From Parabacteroides sp. TM07-1AC (GTDB taxonomy: Bacteria; Bacteroidota; Bacteroidia; Bacteroidales; Tannerellaceae), in the NCBI RefSeq assembly GCF_003480915.1, contig NZ_QUKD01000002.1:784671-848670 (forward strand): a stretch of 64,000 bases of DNA, written 5' to 3'. The notes under the pieces were generated by a model, which searched no databases, was not told the origin of the DNA, and worked only from the letters and a program-made list of their open reading frames with translations. The position numbers and the translations under genes were made by a program. Shown here in pieces: positions 35,470 through 44,432 of the stretch. The number at the start of each line of letters is the position of its first letter. The stretch's first letter is position 1.

Positions 35470-36264
35470 ATGAAACAATATTTAGAATTGCTGGATCGCG
35501 TATTGGCCGAAGGTGTCAGGAAGGAAGACCGTACCGGGACCGGTACACAAAGTGTTTTCGGCCACCAGATGCGATTCAATCTGGAAGAGGGATTCCCTCT
35601 GCTTACAACGAAGAAACTGCATCTGAAGTCGATCATATACGAACTGCTCTGGTTCCTGCAGGGAGATACGAATGCGAAGTATCTTCAGGAACATGGCGTG
35701 CGTATCTGGAACGAATGGGCAGACCCTGACGGAAACCTGGGACATATCTACGGTTTCCAGTGGCGCTCATGGCCGGACTACAAGGGAGGTTCCATCGATC
35801 AGATCAGTGAAGCTGTCGACACGATCAAACATAATCCGGATTCCCGACGGATCATTGTCAGTGCCTGGAATGTGGGTGACCTGGAAAACATGAACCTTCC
35901 GCCGTGTCATGCGTTCTTCCAGTTTTATGTGGCAAACGGACGGCTGAGCCTGCAAATGTATCAGCGCAGTGCCGACATATTCCTGGGCGTACCTTTCAAT
36001 ATTGCTTCCTACGCACTGTTACTGCAGATGATGGCACAAGTTACAGGACTGAAGGCCGGAGATTTCGTTCATACGCTGGGCGATGCACATATCTACAGCA
36101 ACCACATTGAACAGGTAAAACTACAGCTTACCCGCGAACCGCGTCCTCTCCCCCGGATGGAGATTAATCCGGATGTAAAAAGCATCTTCGATTTCAAATT
36201 TGAAGATTTCAACCTGACCGGCTACGACCCGCATCCTCATATCAAAGGGGAAGTGGCGGTCTGA
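35470..36264 (+). CDS. thyA: Thymidylate synthase
   Basis: A 264-residue ThyA, the exact length of the E. coli type enzyme. It methylates dUMP to dTMP using methylene-tetrahydrofolate and leaves dihydrofolate. Markers are '[17 protein letters not shown]', '[17 protein letters not shown]', the active-site '[12 protein letters not shown]' and '[20 protein letters not shown]'. folA follows 71 bases downstream on the same strand, so the pair forms the usual dTMP-folate recycling unit. Confidence 0.97.
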   Translation: MKQYLELLDRVLAEGVRKEDRTGTGTQSVFGHQMRFNLEEGFPLLTTKKLHLKSIIYELLWFLQGDTNAKYLQEHGVRIWNEWADPDGNLGHIYGFQWRSWPDYKGGSIDQISEAVDTIKHNPDSRRIIVSAWNVGDLENMNLPPCHAFFQFYVANGRLSLQMYQRSADIFLGVPFNIASYALLLQMMAQVTGLKAGDFVHTLGDAHIYSNHIEQVKLQLTREPRPLPRMEINPDVKSIFDFKFEDFNLTGYDPHPHIKGEVAV

Positions 36265-36335
36265 ACAATTGACAATGGAGAATAGACAATTAAAGAGATA
36301 GAGAGTATAAACAGACTATATAAATTGATAAGTTT

Positions 36336-36833
36336 ATGAGTACAATTTCAATCATTGCCGCAATTGCAGAGAACAACGCGATTGGTAAAAACAACAAGTT
36401 GTTATGGCGTCTGCCAGCCGACATGCGACGTTTCAAAGACTTGACCACCGGCCATGCCGTGATCATGGGACGTAAAACATTCGAATCTCTGCCTAAAGGA
36501 CCGCTTCCCAACCGGAAGAACGTGATCCTGACTACTATGCCGGAAGCAGGTTTTGTAAACTGCTTTGCCTGCGAATCAATGGGCGCTGCATTGGATATCT
36601 GCGAAAAAGAAGATGAAATATTCATCCTTGGCGGTGCTTTGGTATATCGTCAGGCGTTACGTATCGCAGACAAGATGTACATCACACGCGTACACGGAGA
36701 GTTTAAGGATGCCGATACATTTTTCCCTGTCGTAAACTGGGATATGTGGGAAGAGGTGGAACGCCAGGAATTTCCGGCTGATGCCAAACATGCTTATCCG
36801 TATACATTCCTTACTTATCACCGTAAGAAATAA
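36336..36833 (+). CDS. folA: Dihydrofolate reductase
   Basis: A 165-residue DHFR that reduces the dihydrofolate left by ThyA. Markers are 'IIAAIAENNAIGKNNKLLW', the folate-binding Asp in 'LPADMRRFKDLT', 'VIMGRKTFESLP' for NADPH, and 'IFILGGALVYRQAL'. The short intergenic space from thyA contains an ACAATTGACAAT motif like those near the DUF1573 genes. A large hairpin follows 20 bases after the stop. Confidence 0.95.
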   Translation: MSTISIIAAIAENNAIGKNNKLLWRLPADMRRFKDLTTGHAVIMGRKTFESLPKGPLPNRKNVILTTMPEAGFVNCFACESMGAALDICEKEDEIFILGGALVYRQALRIADKMYITRVHGEFKDADTFFPVVNWDMWEEVERQEFPADAKHAYPYTFLTYHRKK

Positions 36834-36853
36834 TTTAATATCTTTCAGGGCTC

Positions 36854-36906
36854 ATGGGTTTATATAATAGCAGACGGTCTGATCGTCTGCTATTATATAA
36901 ACCCAT
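36854..36906. terminator. Perfect 23-bp hairpin after folA
   Basis: Positions 36854-36876 and 36884-36906 are perfect reverse complements around a 7-base loop. The top of the stem is GC-rich (GCAGACG / CGTCTGC) and the base is AT-rich. On the plus strand TTTCTTT follows, so it can end the thyA-folA transcript. The stem is longer than most terminators nearby. Confidence 0.65.
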
Positions 36907-37027
36907 TTTCTTTGATGTATCCCATACTGAAGTTTACACCTTATTAACAACAGGTTTACATCTTTTTAGTCTTTCTTTGTATCTATATAGCAAAGAACGT
37001 TGTTTAACATGTAAACCCATTACAGAT

Positions 37028-40000
37028 ATGAAGATAAAAGCTATTATTGTTTCCGCATTGATACTGTGCTGTTTATCAGCAGTTATCATGTATACGACAG
37101 CGGCACAAACAAAAAACGAAAGCAAAATGATTACCGAAGCCATTCAAGGTAAGAACACACCGCAACTGATCAAAGCTTTGATCGGCCGGATGAAAGAGCA
37201 ACTCGAAGTGAACGAGGACGACTTTCCTGCGCTTATTAAAGAAGTGGAAAACTATGCAGCCGAATGCAAAGAGCCGGCCTCGACAGCCGTACTCCATTCG
37301 ATGGTGGCTGAAATGTACAACCGCTATTACATACAGAACCGGTGGAAGATCAACCAGCGGACCGACCTGGTCGGTTACGTTCCGGAAGATATCCGCGAAT
37401 GGACTTCCAATCTTTTCACCCAAAAAATCAAGGAGGAACTAAATGCTTCGCTGCAACCGGCCGGCCTGTTGAAGCAAACACCCGTATCCGAATTCAAGGC
37501 AATCCTTGAAACAGGGAAAGATACTCCGGCCCTTCGCCCTACCCTGTATGATTTCCTGGCATTCCGTGCCCTGGATATTGATCCCTCAACAGAGATATAC
37601 GAAGAACTAATCGCTTATCTGAATACGCAACCGGATAAAAAGGCAGTGGTACTTACCACCCTTGATTACCTTTCGTTCAAATATCCTTCCCTTTATCAGG
37701 AAAAGGATAGAGTTCCCTATCAGGCCGCTCTCGACAGCTTGCAGAAAGTGTATGCCGATAAGGATTACTCGGTAGAAATCGTTGCCGCCCGGTTAAATGC
37801 ACTGATGTCTGCCGGCGATTATAACAATCCGGCAAAACAGGATTCCCTCAAGACAATAGAATACAATATTTGTAAGGAGACAATTGCCCGTTTCCCGAAC
37901 TACGAACGGATCGGCCTATTAAAGAATCGGTTGGCGGAAATGCAAAATCCGCTGTTACGCGTCAATACAGAGAATACGATCTATCCGGGAAAAGAGTTGA
38001 ACCTGAAAGTTAATTACAGGAATATCCCCAAGATCACCGTTAGTATATACAAAAGTCTGAAAACACCTTTGCAGACAACCTATTATAATGTAAAAGACAC
38101 CAGCCAGGCACTCGGTGCACTCGTTAAAGAGGTTACTTTCTCTTTATCACAGCCCAACACATACACAGAGTCGGACACAAGCCTTGTTATCCCGATGGGA
38201 GATATGGGATTGTACGAATGTATCATTACGGTGCCCGGTACGCAGATAAAGACCAACAACCTGTTCAGCGTGAGTCGTCTGGCCAGTGTTTCACGTAATA
38301 TGACCAACGGTTCCACCGAAGTGCTGGTGACAGACTACCTGAGCGGAAAGCCGGTAAGCGATGCCGCCGTCGTTTACTATTCCGGAAAACGCAGCAACTT
38401 GCAGAAGCAGGGAACAGTGAAAACAGACCGTGACGGATTAGCCGTTCTTCCCCGCCAAAGCGAATTGATGGGTTATCAGGCTACACACCGCGAAGATATT
38501 TATTCAATGCTGACACTTGTTTATCCGGGCGGACAGCTCATTCAAAATAAAACAAAAGTCCGTCCGCAACTGGCTCTGTTCACCGACCGGGGATTGTATC
38601 GTCCGGGACAAAACCTCTATTTTAAAGGTATAGCTTATGTCAACGATACAGAAACACCATACGCCGTAGAAGGAGAAACCTATAAGATCACTTTACGGGA
38701 TGCCAATTGGAAAGAAGTGGCAACCAAAGAGTTGAAGACCGACAAATTCGGTTCTTTCAACGGCGAGTTTACATTGCCTCAGCAGACACTTAGCGGAATG
38801 TTCACCCTTTCCACCGAGTATACCAGCACCAGCGTACGTGTGGAAGAATACAAACGCCCGACTTTCTTTGTCGAGCTATTGCCTGTCAAAGGAGATATTT
38901 CTTTCGGCGACCAAGTGACGATCGAAGGGAAAGCACAGACTTTCTCCGGCGTTTCCCTGCAAAGCGGAGAAGTGACTTACCGTATTAACAAGCAACCTTT
39001 CTGGATGCGCAATTATTTTGGTGGTAACACGAACGAACAGGTGGCAGAAGGAACCACAACAATCGACAACGATGGTACGTTCTCCTTCAAATTCCGTCCG
39101 GAGAAATCGACAAACGGATACAGCTTCTTCCCTTATCAGAGTTACATCGTAACAGCAACCCTGACCGACAGTAACGGAGAGACGCAGGAAGCAACCTATA
39201 CGTTCTCAGTCGGAGAAACCAGTATCGTCCTGAATACCGATATCCCCTCACAAATAGACAAGGATTCTGTTAATGCGATCGTATCGGCACAGACGCTGAA
39301 CGGGGAGAAACTAACTATCGAGGGTACTTATACAATCTATAAATTAAGTGATAAAGGAACAGAGACCCTCTACGGACAGGAAGAATATAAAGAAGAACAA
39401 CAGGTCGGAGCCGGCAAATTCGTTTCCGGACAGGCCATCGACAAAGAAGCATTCAAAAAACTGGCTGCCGGTCGTTATCGCATCAAACTGGAAGCCAAAG
39501 ATTCAAAAGGTCGTCCAGCCACTACACAACAAGACTTTATATTATATAGTCTGCGAGATAAACGACCACCGGTATTCACACATCTATGGTTATTGAATGA
39601 GAAGACCGATTGCCTGCCGGGAGAAGAAGCCAATATACTGTTCGGTACATCCGACAAAGAGGCTCATGTCCTTTATGAATTGTATCAGGATGGCAAATGT
39701 ATTTCACGTAAACGGTTGGTATTAAACAATGAGAACCATCTTTTCCGTATTCCATTCCTGGAAAGCTATGGAAAAGGTATTGTTGCCAGCTTCACCTTCG
39801 TAAAGAACGGAAGGTTGTACACCACCCAGTCGCAAATCAAACGTCAGCAACCGGACCGCCGTCTGACTATTAAACCGACGACCTTCCGCGACCGTCTGCT
39901 GCCGGGTAGCCGGGAAACCTGGAAATTCCGCATACTGGATGCTGATTCCGTTCCCGTTAGTGCAGAGGTACTGGCAAGCATGTACGACGCCTCACTGGAT

Positions 40001-42685
40001 AAGATTTTACCGTTCAGCTGGTACTTCAATCCGGAACGTTCTGTTTACCTGAACATTCCATTCTTTAATACAGGAACCGGTATGGATCAGAAAATGATGT
40101 ATGATGCCGGAAGACCTGATCGTATTAATATACCTGATTATCAGTATGACCGCTTGAACTGGCAAGGCATTATGGATTTCAGAAACCGTAGAGCCTATGG
40201 CGGAGGTATCATGATGAAATCGTCGGCCGCCCCGATGATGGCAGAATCCCAAGCTGTTGAATATATATTAGATGATGCCGTAACGATTACCGGAGGTGTA
40301 CTGGAAGAAAATGCGGTTGTTTCACAGTCGCAGAAAATGGATGAAGGTGCTGCGGATACACCGCAAGAAACAATGTTGCAGGTAAGGGAGAACTTTAATG
40401 AAACAGCATTCTTCTACCCTTCTCTCTTGACGAACAAAGAAGGAGATATAGAGTTGCAATTCACTTTACCGGAAAGCAATACAACCTGGAAGTTCCAGGC
40501 TGTGGCCAATACATCCGATATGAAATACGGTCTGTTGACAAAAGAAGTGATCAGCAGTAAGCCGTTGATGGTCGTGCCGAATCTTCCGCGTTTTATGCGC
40601 CAGGGGGATGAAGTATCCGTCAGCACACAGGTGATAAACAATTCGAAAGAGTCTATCACCGGACGGGTGAGACTGGAACTGTTTGATCCGGCAACCGACC
40701 AGCCGGTGATCTGCCTGACCAAATCGCAAAAAGCATTCGCACTGGCAGCCGACAGTATTACAACAGCTTCATGGACATTCCGCGTGCCGGAAACAACCAA
40801 CCTGATCGGAATCCGTATCGTAGCCGACTCGGATTCAGGCAGCGATGGCGAACAACACCTGATCCCGGTTCTGTCGAACCAATTGCTTATTACGGAAAGC
40901 ACGCCGTTCTACTTGATGGGAGAAAACGAAAAGCAAATTCGGTTATCCGGCAATCAATCTACCGGAACCCGTAAGCCGTTCTGTATGACGCTGGAACTGA
41001 CAGCCAACCCGATCTGGTATGCCGTACAGGCCCTGCCGACATTAACGCAGCCGGCCAACGACAATATCATTTCATGGTTCGCTTCGTATTACAGCAACAC
41101 ACTGGCTAACTATATCGCTACTGCCAATCCGCGCATACAGAAAGTGATCAGCCAGTGGAAGGCCCAGGGAGGAACAGCTTCAACCTTGTATTCAAATTTG
41201 GAAAAGAACCAGGAACTGAAAAATATCCTGCTTCAAGAAACGCCGTGGGTACTGGCTGCCGACAACGAAACAGAGCAGAAGCAACGGTTATCCTTATTGT
41301 TCGACCTGAATCGTGCTGCCCAACAACGCGAACTGGCTTTGCAACAATTGTTGAAGCAACAGAATGAAGACGGCGCATGGGGTTGGTTCAAAGGTTTCTA
41401 TCCCAGCCGCGAAATCACACTGCATATCCTGAAAGGAATGTCGCAACTGGTAGAACTGGGTGCTGTTCAATACGGACAAGAAGAAAAAGAGATGCAGATG
41501 AAGGCGCTCAGGTATCTGGACAAACAGATGCAATCGGATTACGAACGCCTGCAACAAGTCGATAAAAAGTGGCAGGCCAGTTCACCGAACTCATTGCAAC
41601 TGGAATTTTTATTCGTCCGTAGCTCTTACCGGGATATACCTGAACTGGGTGAGGCCCGCGAAGCGATTCGTTTCTACACGACACAGGCTGAAAAAACATG
41701 GAATAAACAGAACCTTTACGGTAAAGGAGAAATTGCCCTATTGATGCACCGGAACGGTAAAAAAGAAGTGGCCAGCGAGATCCTTGCCTGGTTGCGTAAG
41801 ACGGCTACCGTCTCTACCGAACAGGGCATGTATTGGGCGAACAACCGGAGAGAGAACGGTTTCTTTATCTCCCCGATCGATACCCATTGCTTGTTGATGA
41901 AAGTATTCAATACTTTATCGCCGGACTCTAAAGATACCGACCGCATGAAGCAATGGTTATTGAACCAGAAACGTACTCAGAACTGGGAATCGGTTCCTGC
42001 TACACTGAATGCGATCTACGCCCTATTATTGACCGGAAGCGACTGGCTGAATGATAACAATACCTGCACCGTCGACTGGGGAGGTAAAACATACAGCACT
42101 GCCGAAGGTGAAACGGCAACCGGTTATCTGAAGGTCGTACTGGATGAAAAAGAAATTTCTTCCGAAAGAAATTCTATTTCCATTCGGAAGGAAGGAAATA
42201 CGCCTGCCTGGGGAGCTGTCTATGAGCAGTACTTCGAAAATATAAATAAGGTAGATAAACAGAAGGGTGTACTCAACGTTGAAAAGAAATTGTTCATCGA
42301 AAGCAATAGCGGCACCGGCCTACAGATACAGCCGGTAACCGACGGTAAACTTCGCATAGGCGATAAAGTGGTAGTACGCCTGACTATCCGCACAGATCGT
42401 GAAATGGATTATGTATTCCTAAAAGACTTGCGGGCAGGATGTTTCGAACCGGCCGACCAGATTTCAGGAACGAAATTCAGAGACGGAGTAATGTATTACC
42501 AGTCACCGACAGACGTATCGGAGAACTTCTTCTTTAACCGTCTGCCGGCAGGAACTTTCGTTATCGAATATCCTGTTTACGTAACACGTACAGGAGAATA
42601 TGCAGGTGGAATCAGTACAATTCAATGCCTGTACGCTCCCGAATTTGTTTCGCATACGGAAAGCGAGAAGCTAACGGTTAATTGA
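37028..42685 (+). CDS. Alpha-2-macroglobulin-family protein without thioester
   Basis: A 1885-residue exported protein. The hydrophobic leader ends near TTAAQT, with no clear lipobox. Helical N-terminal domains lead to macroglobulin (MG) domains. Typical segments are 'TDRGLYRPGQNLYFKGIAYV' near residue 520 and 'NFNETAFFYPSLLTNKEGDI', the A2M domain core, near 1120. A helical toroid follows ('NEDGAWGWFKGFYPSREITL'), then a C-terminal receptor-like domain. The Cys-Gly/Leu-Glu-Gln thioester is missing: the equivalent place reads 'QPANDNIISWFASYYS'. Bacterial A2Ms of this kind may trap or guard against proteases in the periplasm. The ATG at 37028 was chosen because the longer frame begins inside the hairpin at 36854. 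Confidence 0.85.
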   Translation: MKIKAIIVSALILCCLSAVIMYTTAAQTKNESKMITEAIQGKNTPQLIKALIGRMKEQLEVNEDDFPALIKEVENYAAECKEPASTAVLHSMVAEMYNRYYIQNRWKINQRTDLVGYVPEDIREWTSNLFTQKIKEELNASLQPAGLLKQTPVSEFKAILETGKDTPALRPTLYDFLAFRALDIDPSTEIYEELIAYLNTQPDKKAVVLTTLDYLSFKYPSLYQEKDRVPYQAALDSLQKVYADKDYSVEIVAARLNALMSAGDYNNPAKQDSLKTIEYNICKETIARFPNYERIGLLKNRLAEMQNPLLRVNTENTIYPGKELNLKVNYRNIPKITVSIYKSLKTPLQTTYYNVKDTSQALGALVKEVTFSLSQPNTYTESDTSLVIPMGDMGLYECIITVPGTQIKTNNLFSVSRLASVSRNMTNGSTEVLVTDYLSGKPVSDAAVVYYSGKRSNLQKQGTVKTDRDGLAVLPRQSELMGYQATHREDIYSMLTLVYPGGQLIQNKTKVRPQLALFTDRGLYRPGQNLYFKGIAYVNDTETPYAVEGETYKITLRDANWKEVATKELKTDKFGSFNGEFTLPQQTLSGMFTLSTEYTSTSVRVEEYKRPTFFVELLPVKGDISFGDQVTIEGKAQTFSGVSLQSGEVTYRINKQPFWMRNYFGGNTNEQVAEGTTTIDNDGTFSFKFRPEKSTNGYSFFPYQSYIVTATLTDSNGETQEATYTFSVGETSIVLNTDIPSQIDKDSVNAIVSAQTLNGEKLTIEGTYTIYKLSDKGTETLYGQEEYKEEQQVGAGKFVSGQAIDKEAFKKLAAGRYRIKLEAKDSKGRPATTQQDFILYSLRDKRPPVFTHLWLLNEKTDCLPGEEANILFGTSDKEAHVLYELYQDGKCISRKRLVLNNENHLFRIPFLESYGKGIVASFTFVKNGRLYTTQSQIKRQQPDRRLTIKPTTFRDRLLPGSRETWKFRILDADSVPVSAEVLASMYDASLDKILPFSWYFNPERSVYLNIPFFNTGTGMDQKMMYDAGRPDRINIPDYQYDRLNWQGIMDFRNRRAYGGGIMMKSSAAPMMAESQAVEYILDDAVTITGGVLEENAVVSQSQKMDEGAADTPQETMLQVRENFNETAFFYPSLLTNKEGDIELQFTLPESNTTWKFQAVANTSDMKYGLLTKEVISSKPLMVVPNLPRFMRQGDEVSVSTQVINNSKESITGRVRLELFDPATDQPVICLTKSQKAFALAADSITTASWTFRVPETTNLIGIRIVADSDSGSDGEQHLIPVLSNQLLITESTPFYLMGENEKQIRLSGNQSTGTRKPFCMTLELTANPIWYAVQALPTLTQPANDNIISWFASYYSNTLANYIATANPRIQKVISQWKAQGGTASTLYSNLEKNQELKNILLQETPWVLAADNETEQKQRLSLLFDLNRAAQQRELALQQLLKQQNEDGAWGWFKGFYPSREITLHILKGMSQLVELGAVQYGQEEKEMQMKALRYLDKQMQSDYERLQQVDKKWQASSPNSLQLEFLFVRSSYRDIPELGEAREAIRFYTTQAEKTWNKQNLYGKGEIALLMHRNGKKEVASEILAWLRKTATVSTEQGMYWANNRRENGFFISPIDTHCLLMKVFNTLSPDSKDTDRMKQWLLNQKRTQNWESVPATLNAIYALLLTGSDWLNDNNTCTVDWGGKTYSTAEGETATGYLKVVLDEKEISSERNSISIRKEGNTPAWGAVYEQYFENINKVDKQKGVLNVEKKLFIESNSGTGLQIQPVTDGKLRIGDKVVVRLTIRTDREMDYVFLKDLRAGCFEPADQISGTKFRDGVMYYQSPTDVSENFFFNRLPAGTFVIEYPVYVTRTGEYAGGISTIQCLYAPEFVSHTESEKLTVN

Positions 42686-42693
42686 ATATGGAA

Positions 42694-42779
42694 AATTGAG
42701 AATTGAAAATGAGAGACTGAATATCAGTACCACCAGCGGATAATCGTATCAACCTGAGCGTAATTTTCAATTCTCAATT
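42694..42779. repeat. AATTGAGAATTG inverted repeat before the DUF1573 genes
   Basis: AATTGAGAATTGAAAAT (42694-42710) pairs perfectly with 42763-42779, and further copies of CTCAATT follow the right arm. It lies directly after the alpha-2-macroglobulin gene. It may act as a terminator or be a dispersed repeat. Confidence 0.55.
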
Positions 42780-42801
42780 CTCAATTCTCAATTCAAATAT
42801 G

Positions 42802-42809
42802 TATCTTTG
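42802..42809 (+). promoter_or_regulatory. -7 element for the DUF1573 genes
   Basis: TATCTTTG fits TAnnTTTG, 32 bases before the start at 42841. No -33 element is clear. Confidence 0.5.
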
Positions 42810-42840
42810 TAAAATAAACAATAGCTAAATAAAAAGTAAA

Positions 42841-43218
42841 ATGAAACAGATTATTTTTATTTTTATGGCAATCCTGCTTGCTACAGGAATGGCTTCTGCT
42901 CAGAAAAAAGCAGTTATTTCTGCTGAACAAACTTCTCACGACTTTGCACAAATTAAAGAAGCCGATGGAAAGGTATCCACTACATTTGTAGTTAAAAATA
43001 CAGGCGAAGCTCCGCTGGTAATCACCCGCGTAATCGCTTCCTGCGGATGTACAACCCCCGAATGGACAAAAGAACCGATCGCACCCGGTCAGACCGGAGA
43101 TATTAAAATAACATACGATCCGAAAGGACGTCCCGGACCGTTCTCCAAAACAATTTCAGTTTACAGCAACGGTAAAACCGGAAGTTACATCCTGACCATA
43201 CGGGGAGAGGTAATTTAA
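42841..43218 (+). CDS. DUF1573 protein, short copy
   Basis: A 125-residue exported protein with a signal peptide cleaved near ASAQKK. One DUF1573 domain (Ig/ASH-like fold) fills it: 'TSHDFAQIKEADGKVSTTFV', 'NTGEAPLVITRVIASCGCT' and 'IAPGQTGDIKITYDPKGRPG'. The domain is widespread in Bacteroidetes periplasmic proteins; its function is unknown. The next gene begins 29 bases on and its first 125 residues are a close paralogue, so the two arose by tandem duplication. Confidence 0.85.
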   Translation: MKQIIFIFMAILLATGMASAQKKAVISAEQTSHDFAQIKEADGKVSTTFVVKNTGEAPLVITRVIASCGCTTPEWTKEPIAPGQTGDIKITYDPKGRPGPFSKTISVYSNGKTGSYILTIRGEVI

Positions 43219-43247
43219 TTTACAACAAGCTAAACTAAAAACAAAGA

Positions 43248-44360
43248 ATGCTGAATATGAAAAGACTGGGCTTTATTCTATGCTGCCTATTCCTGATAAC
43301 AGCTAATATAGCGGCACAGAACGGAGCTCAGATAAGTGCAGACGAACTGACCTATAACTTCGGTACTATCGCCGAAGCGGATGGATTGGCCAGTCATACT
43401 TTTGTTATTAAAAATACGGGAGACGGTCCGCTGGTCATCACTCGTATCACTGCTTCTTGTGGCTGCACGCAACCGGAATGGACAAAAGAACCCATCGCCC
43501 CGGGAAAGACCGGAAACGTAAAAGTGACCTATAATCCCAAAGGACGTCCTGGCCCGTTCTACAAAACGATCTCAATATTCAGCAATGGTAAAAAAGGCAG
43601 CTATACGCTGGCTATCAAAGGAAACGTAACACCGAAACCGCTTATACCGCTTCAGATTTTCCCCTACTCGATAGGTGACCTGAAGATGCAGACTAAAACG
43701 GTGCTGTACAGCAGTGTCCGCCCCGACGATACACTGGGAGAAAAGATCAGTGTCAAAAATGAAGGAAAGACAACGCTGACGATACACCAGGGTAAAGTGC
43801 CTCACTACCTGACCGTAGAAGTGCGCCCGACCCAACTGGCTCCGGACGAAGTAGGTGAAATCACTTTGTTGCTGGACGCGAAAGCGGCAAAAAGAAAAGG
43901 TAGGGTTACGACAGAAATACCTTTGACGATCGAAAGTATCGGTCAAAAAGAAGTAACCGGAAAGGTACACGTAGCCGCCAATATCATCGATAACTTCGGC
44001 AAACTGACTGCTGCTGATAAGGCGCAGGCCCCGGTAGCCCAGTTGTCAGGAACATTGCTCGACTTCGGCAAGCTGCCGGAGAAAGGAAGCTTTATACCGT
44101 TGATCGGAGGGAAAGTGACCGGCACTGTAGAGGTGACCAACACCGGAAAGTCACCGCTTATCATACACAGTTTCACCTGCGATGATGAACGGATCGATAT
44201 TTCAGGAGGGAAAAAAGAATTGAAGCCGGGAACAACGGCTATATTCAAAATATCAGTTCGTCCGAGAGAAATAAAGACGAAGCTGGAAGCACTGGTAAAT
44301 ATTGTATGTAACGACCCGAACGGTCCTGTTCGCCTCATAAAGGTAACAGCAGAAAAGTAA
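43248..44360 (+). CDS. DUF1573 protein, long copy
   Basis: A 370-residue exported protein. Its first 125 residues repeat the upstream gene ('SCGCTQPEWTKEPIAPGKTG'). Two further Ig-like segments follow (about 130-225 and 245-370), the last with 'GTVEVTNTGKSPLIIHSF', a second DUF1573-like pattern. It probably forms a rod of beta-sandwich domains in the periplasm or at the surface. An alternative start nine bases downstream (MKRLGFIL) is equally plausible. It is in an operon with the short copy. Confidence 0.85.
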   Translation: MLNMKRLGFILCCLFLITANIAAQNGAQISADELTYNFGTIAEADGLASHTFVIKNTGDGPLVITRITASCGCTQPEWTKEPIAPGKTGNVKVTYNPKGRPGPFYKTISIFSNGKKGSYTLAIKGNVTPKPLIPLQIFPYSIGDLKMQTKTVLYSSVRPDDTLGEKISVKNEGKTTLTIHQGKVPHYLTVEVRPTQLAPDEVGEITLLLDAKAAKRKGRVTTEIPLTIESIGQKEVTGKVHVAANIIDNFGKLTAADKAQAPVAQLSGTLLDFGKLPEKGSFIPLIGGKVTGTVEVTNTGKSPLIIHSFTCDDERIDISGGKKELKPGTTAIFKISVRPREIKTKLEALVNIVCNDPNGPVRLIKVTAEK

Positions 44361-44368
44361 AATCAATG

Positions 44369-44416
44369 GACAATTGACAATGAAATATTGTTGTTGCCCC
44401 TTAATTGTCAATTGTC
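44369..44416. repeat. GACAATTGACAAT inverted repeat between DUF1573 and meaB
   Basis: A 13-base perfect inverted repeat (44369-44381 with 44404-44416), followed by further ATTGTCAATT-like copies up to the meaB start. It is the same style of element as at 42694 and, in half form, near 36265. Confidence 0.55.
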
Positions 44417-44432
44417 AATTATCAATTAAATT

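Noticed and set aside
36854..37027. Extended N-terminus for the alpha-2-macroglobulin protein
   Set aside because: The longer frame starts within the perfect hairpin and would put about 58 unusual residues before a normal signal peptide at 37028.
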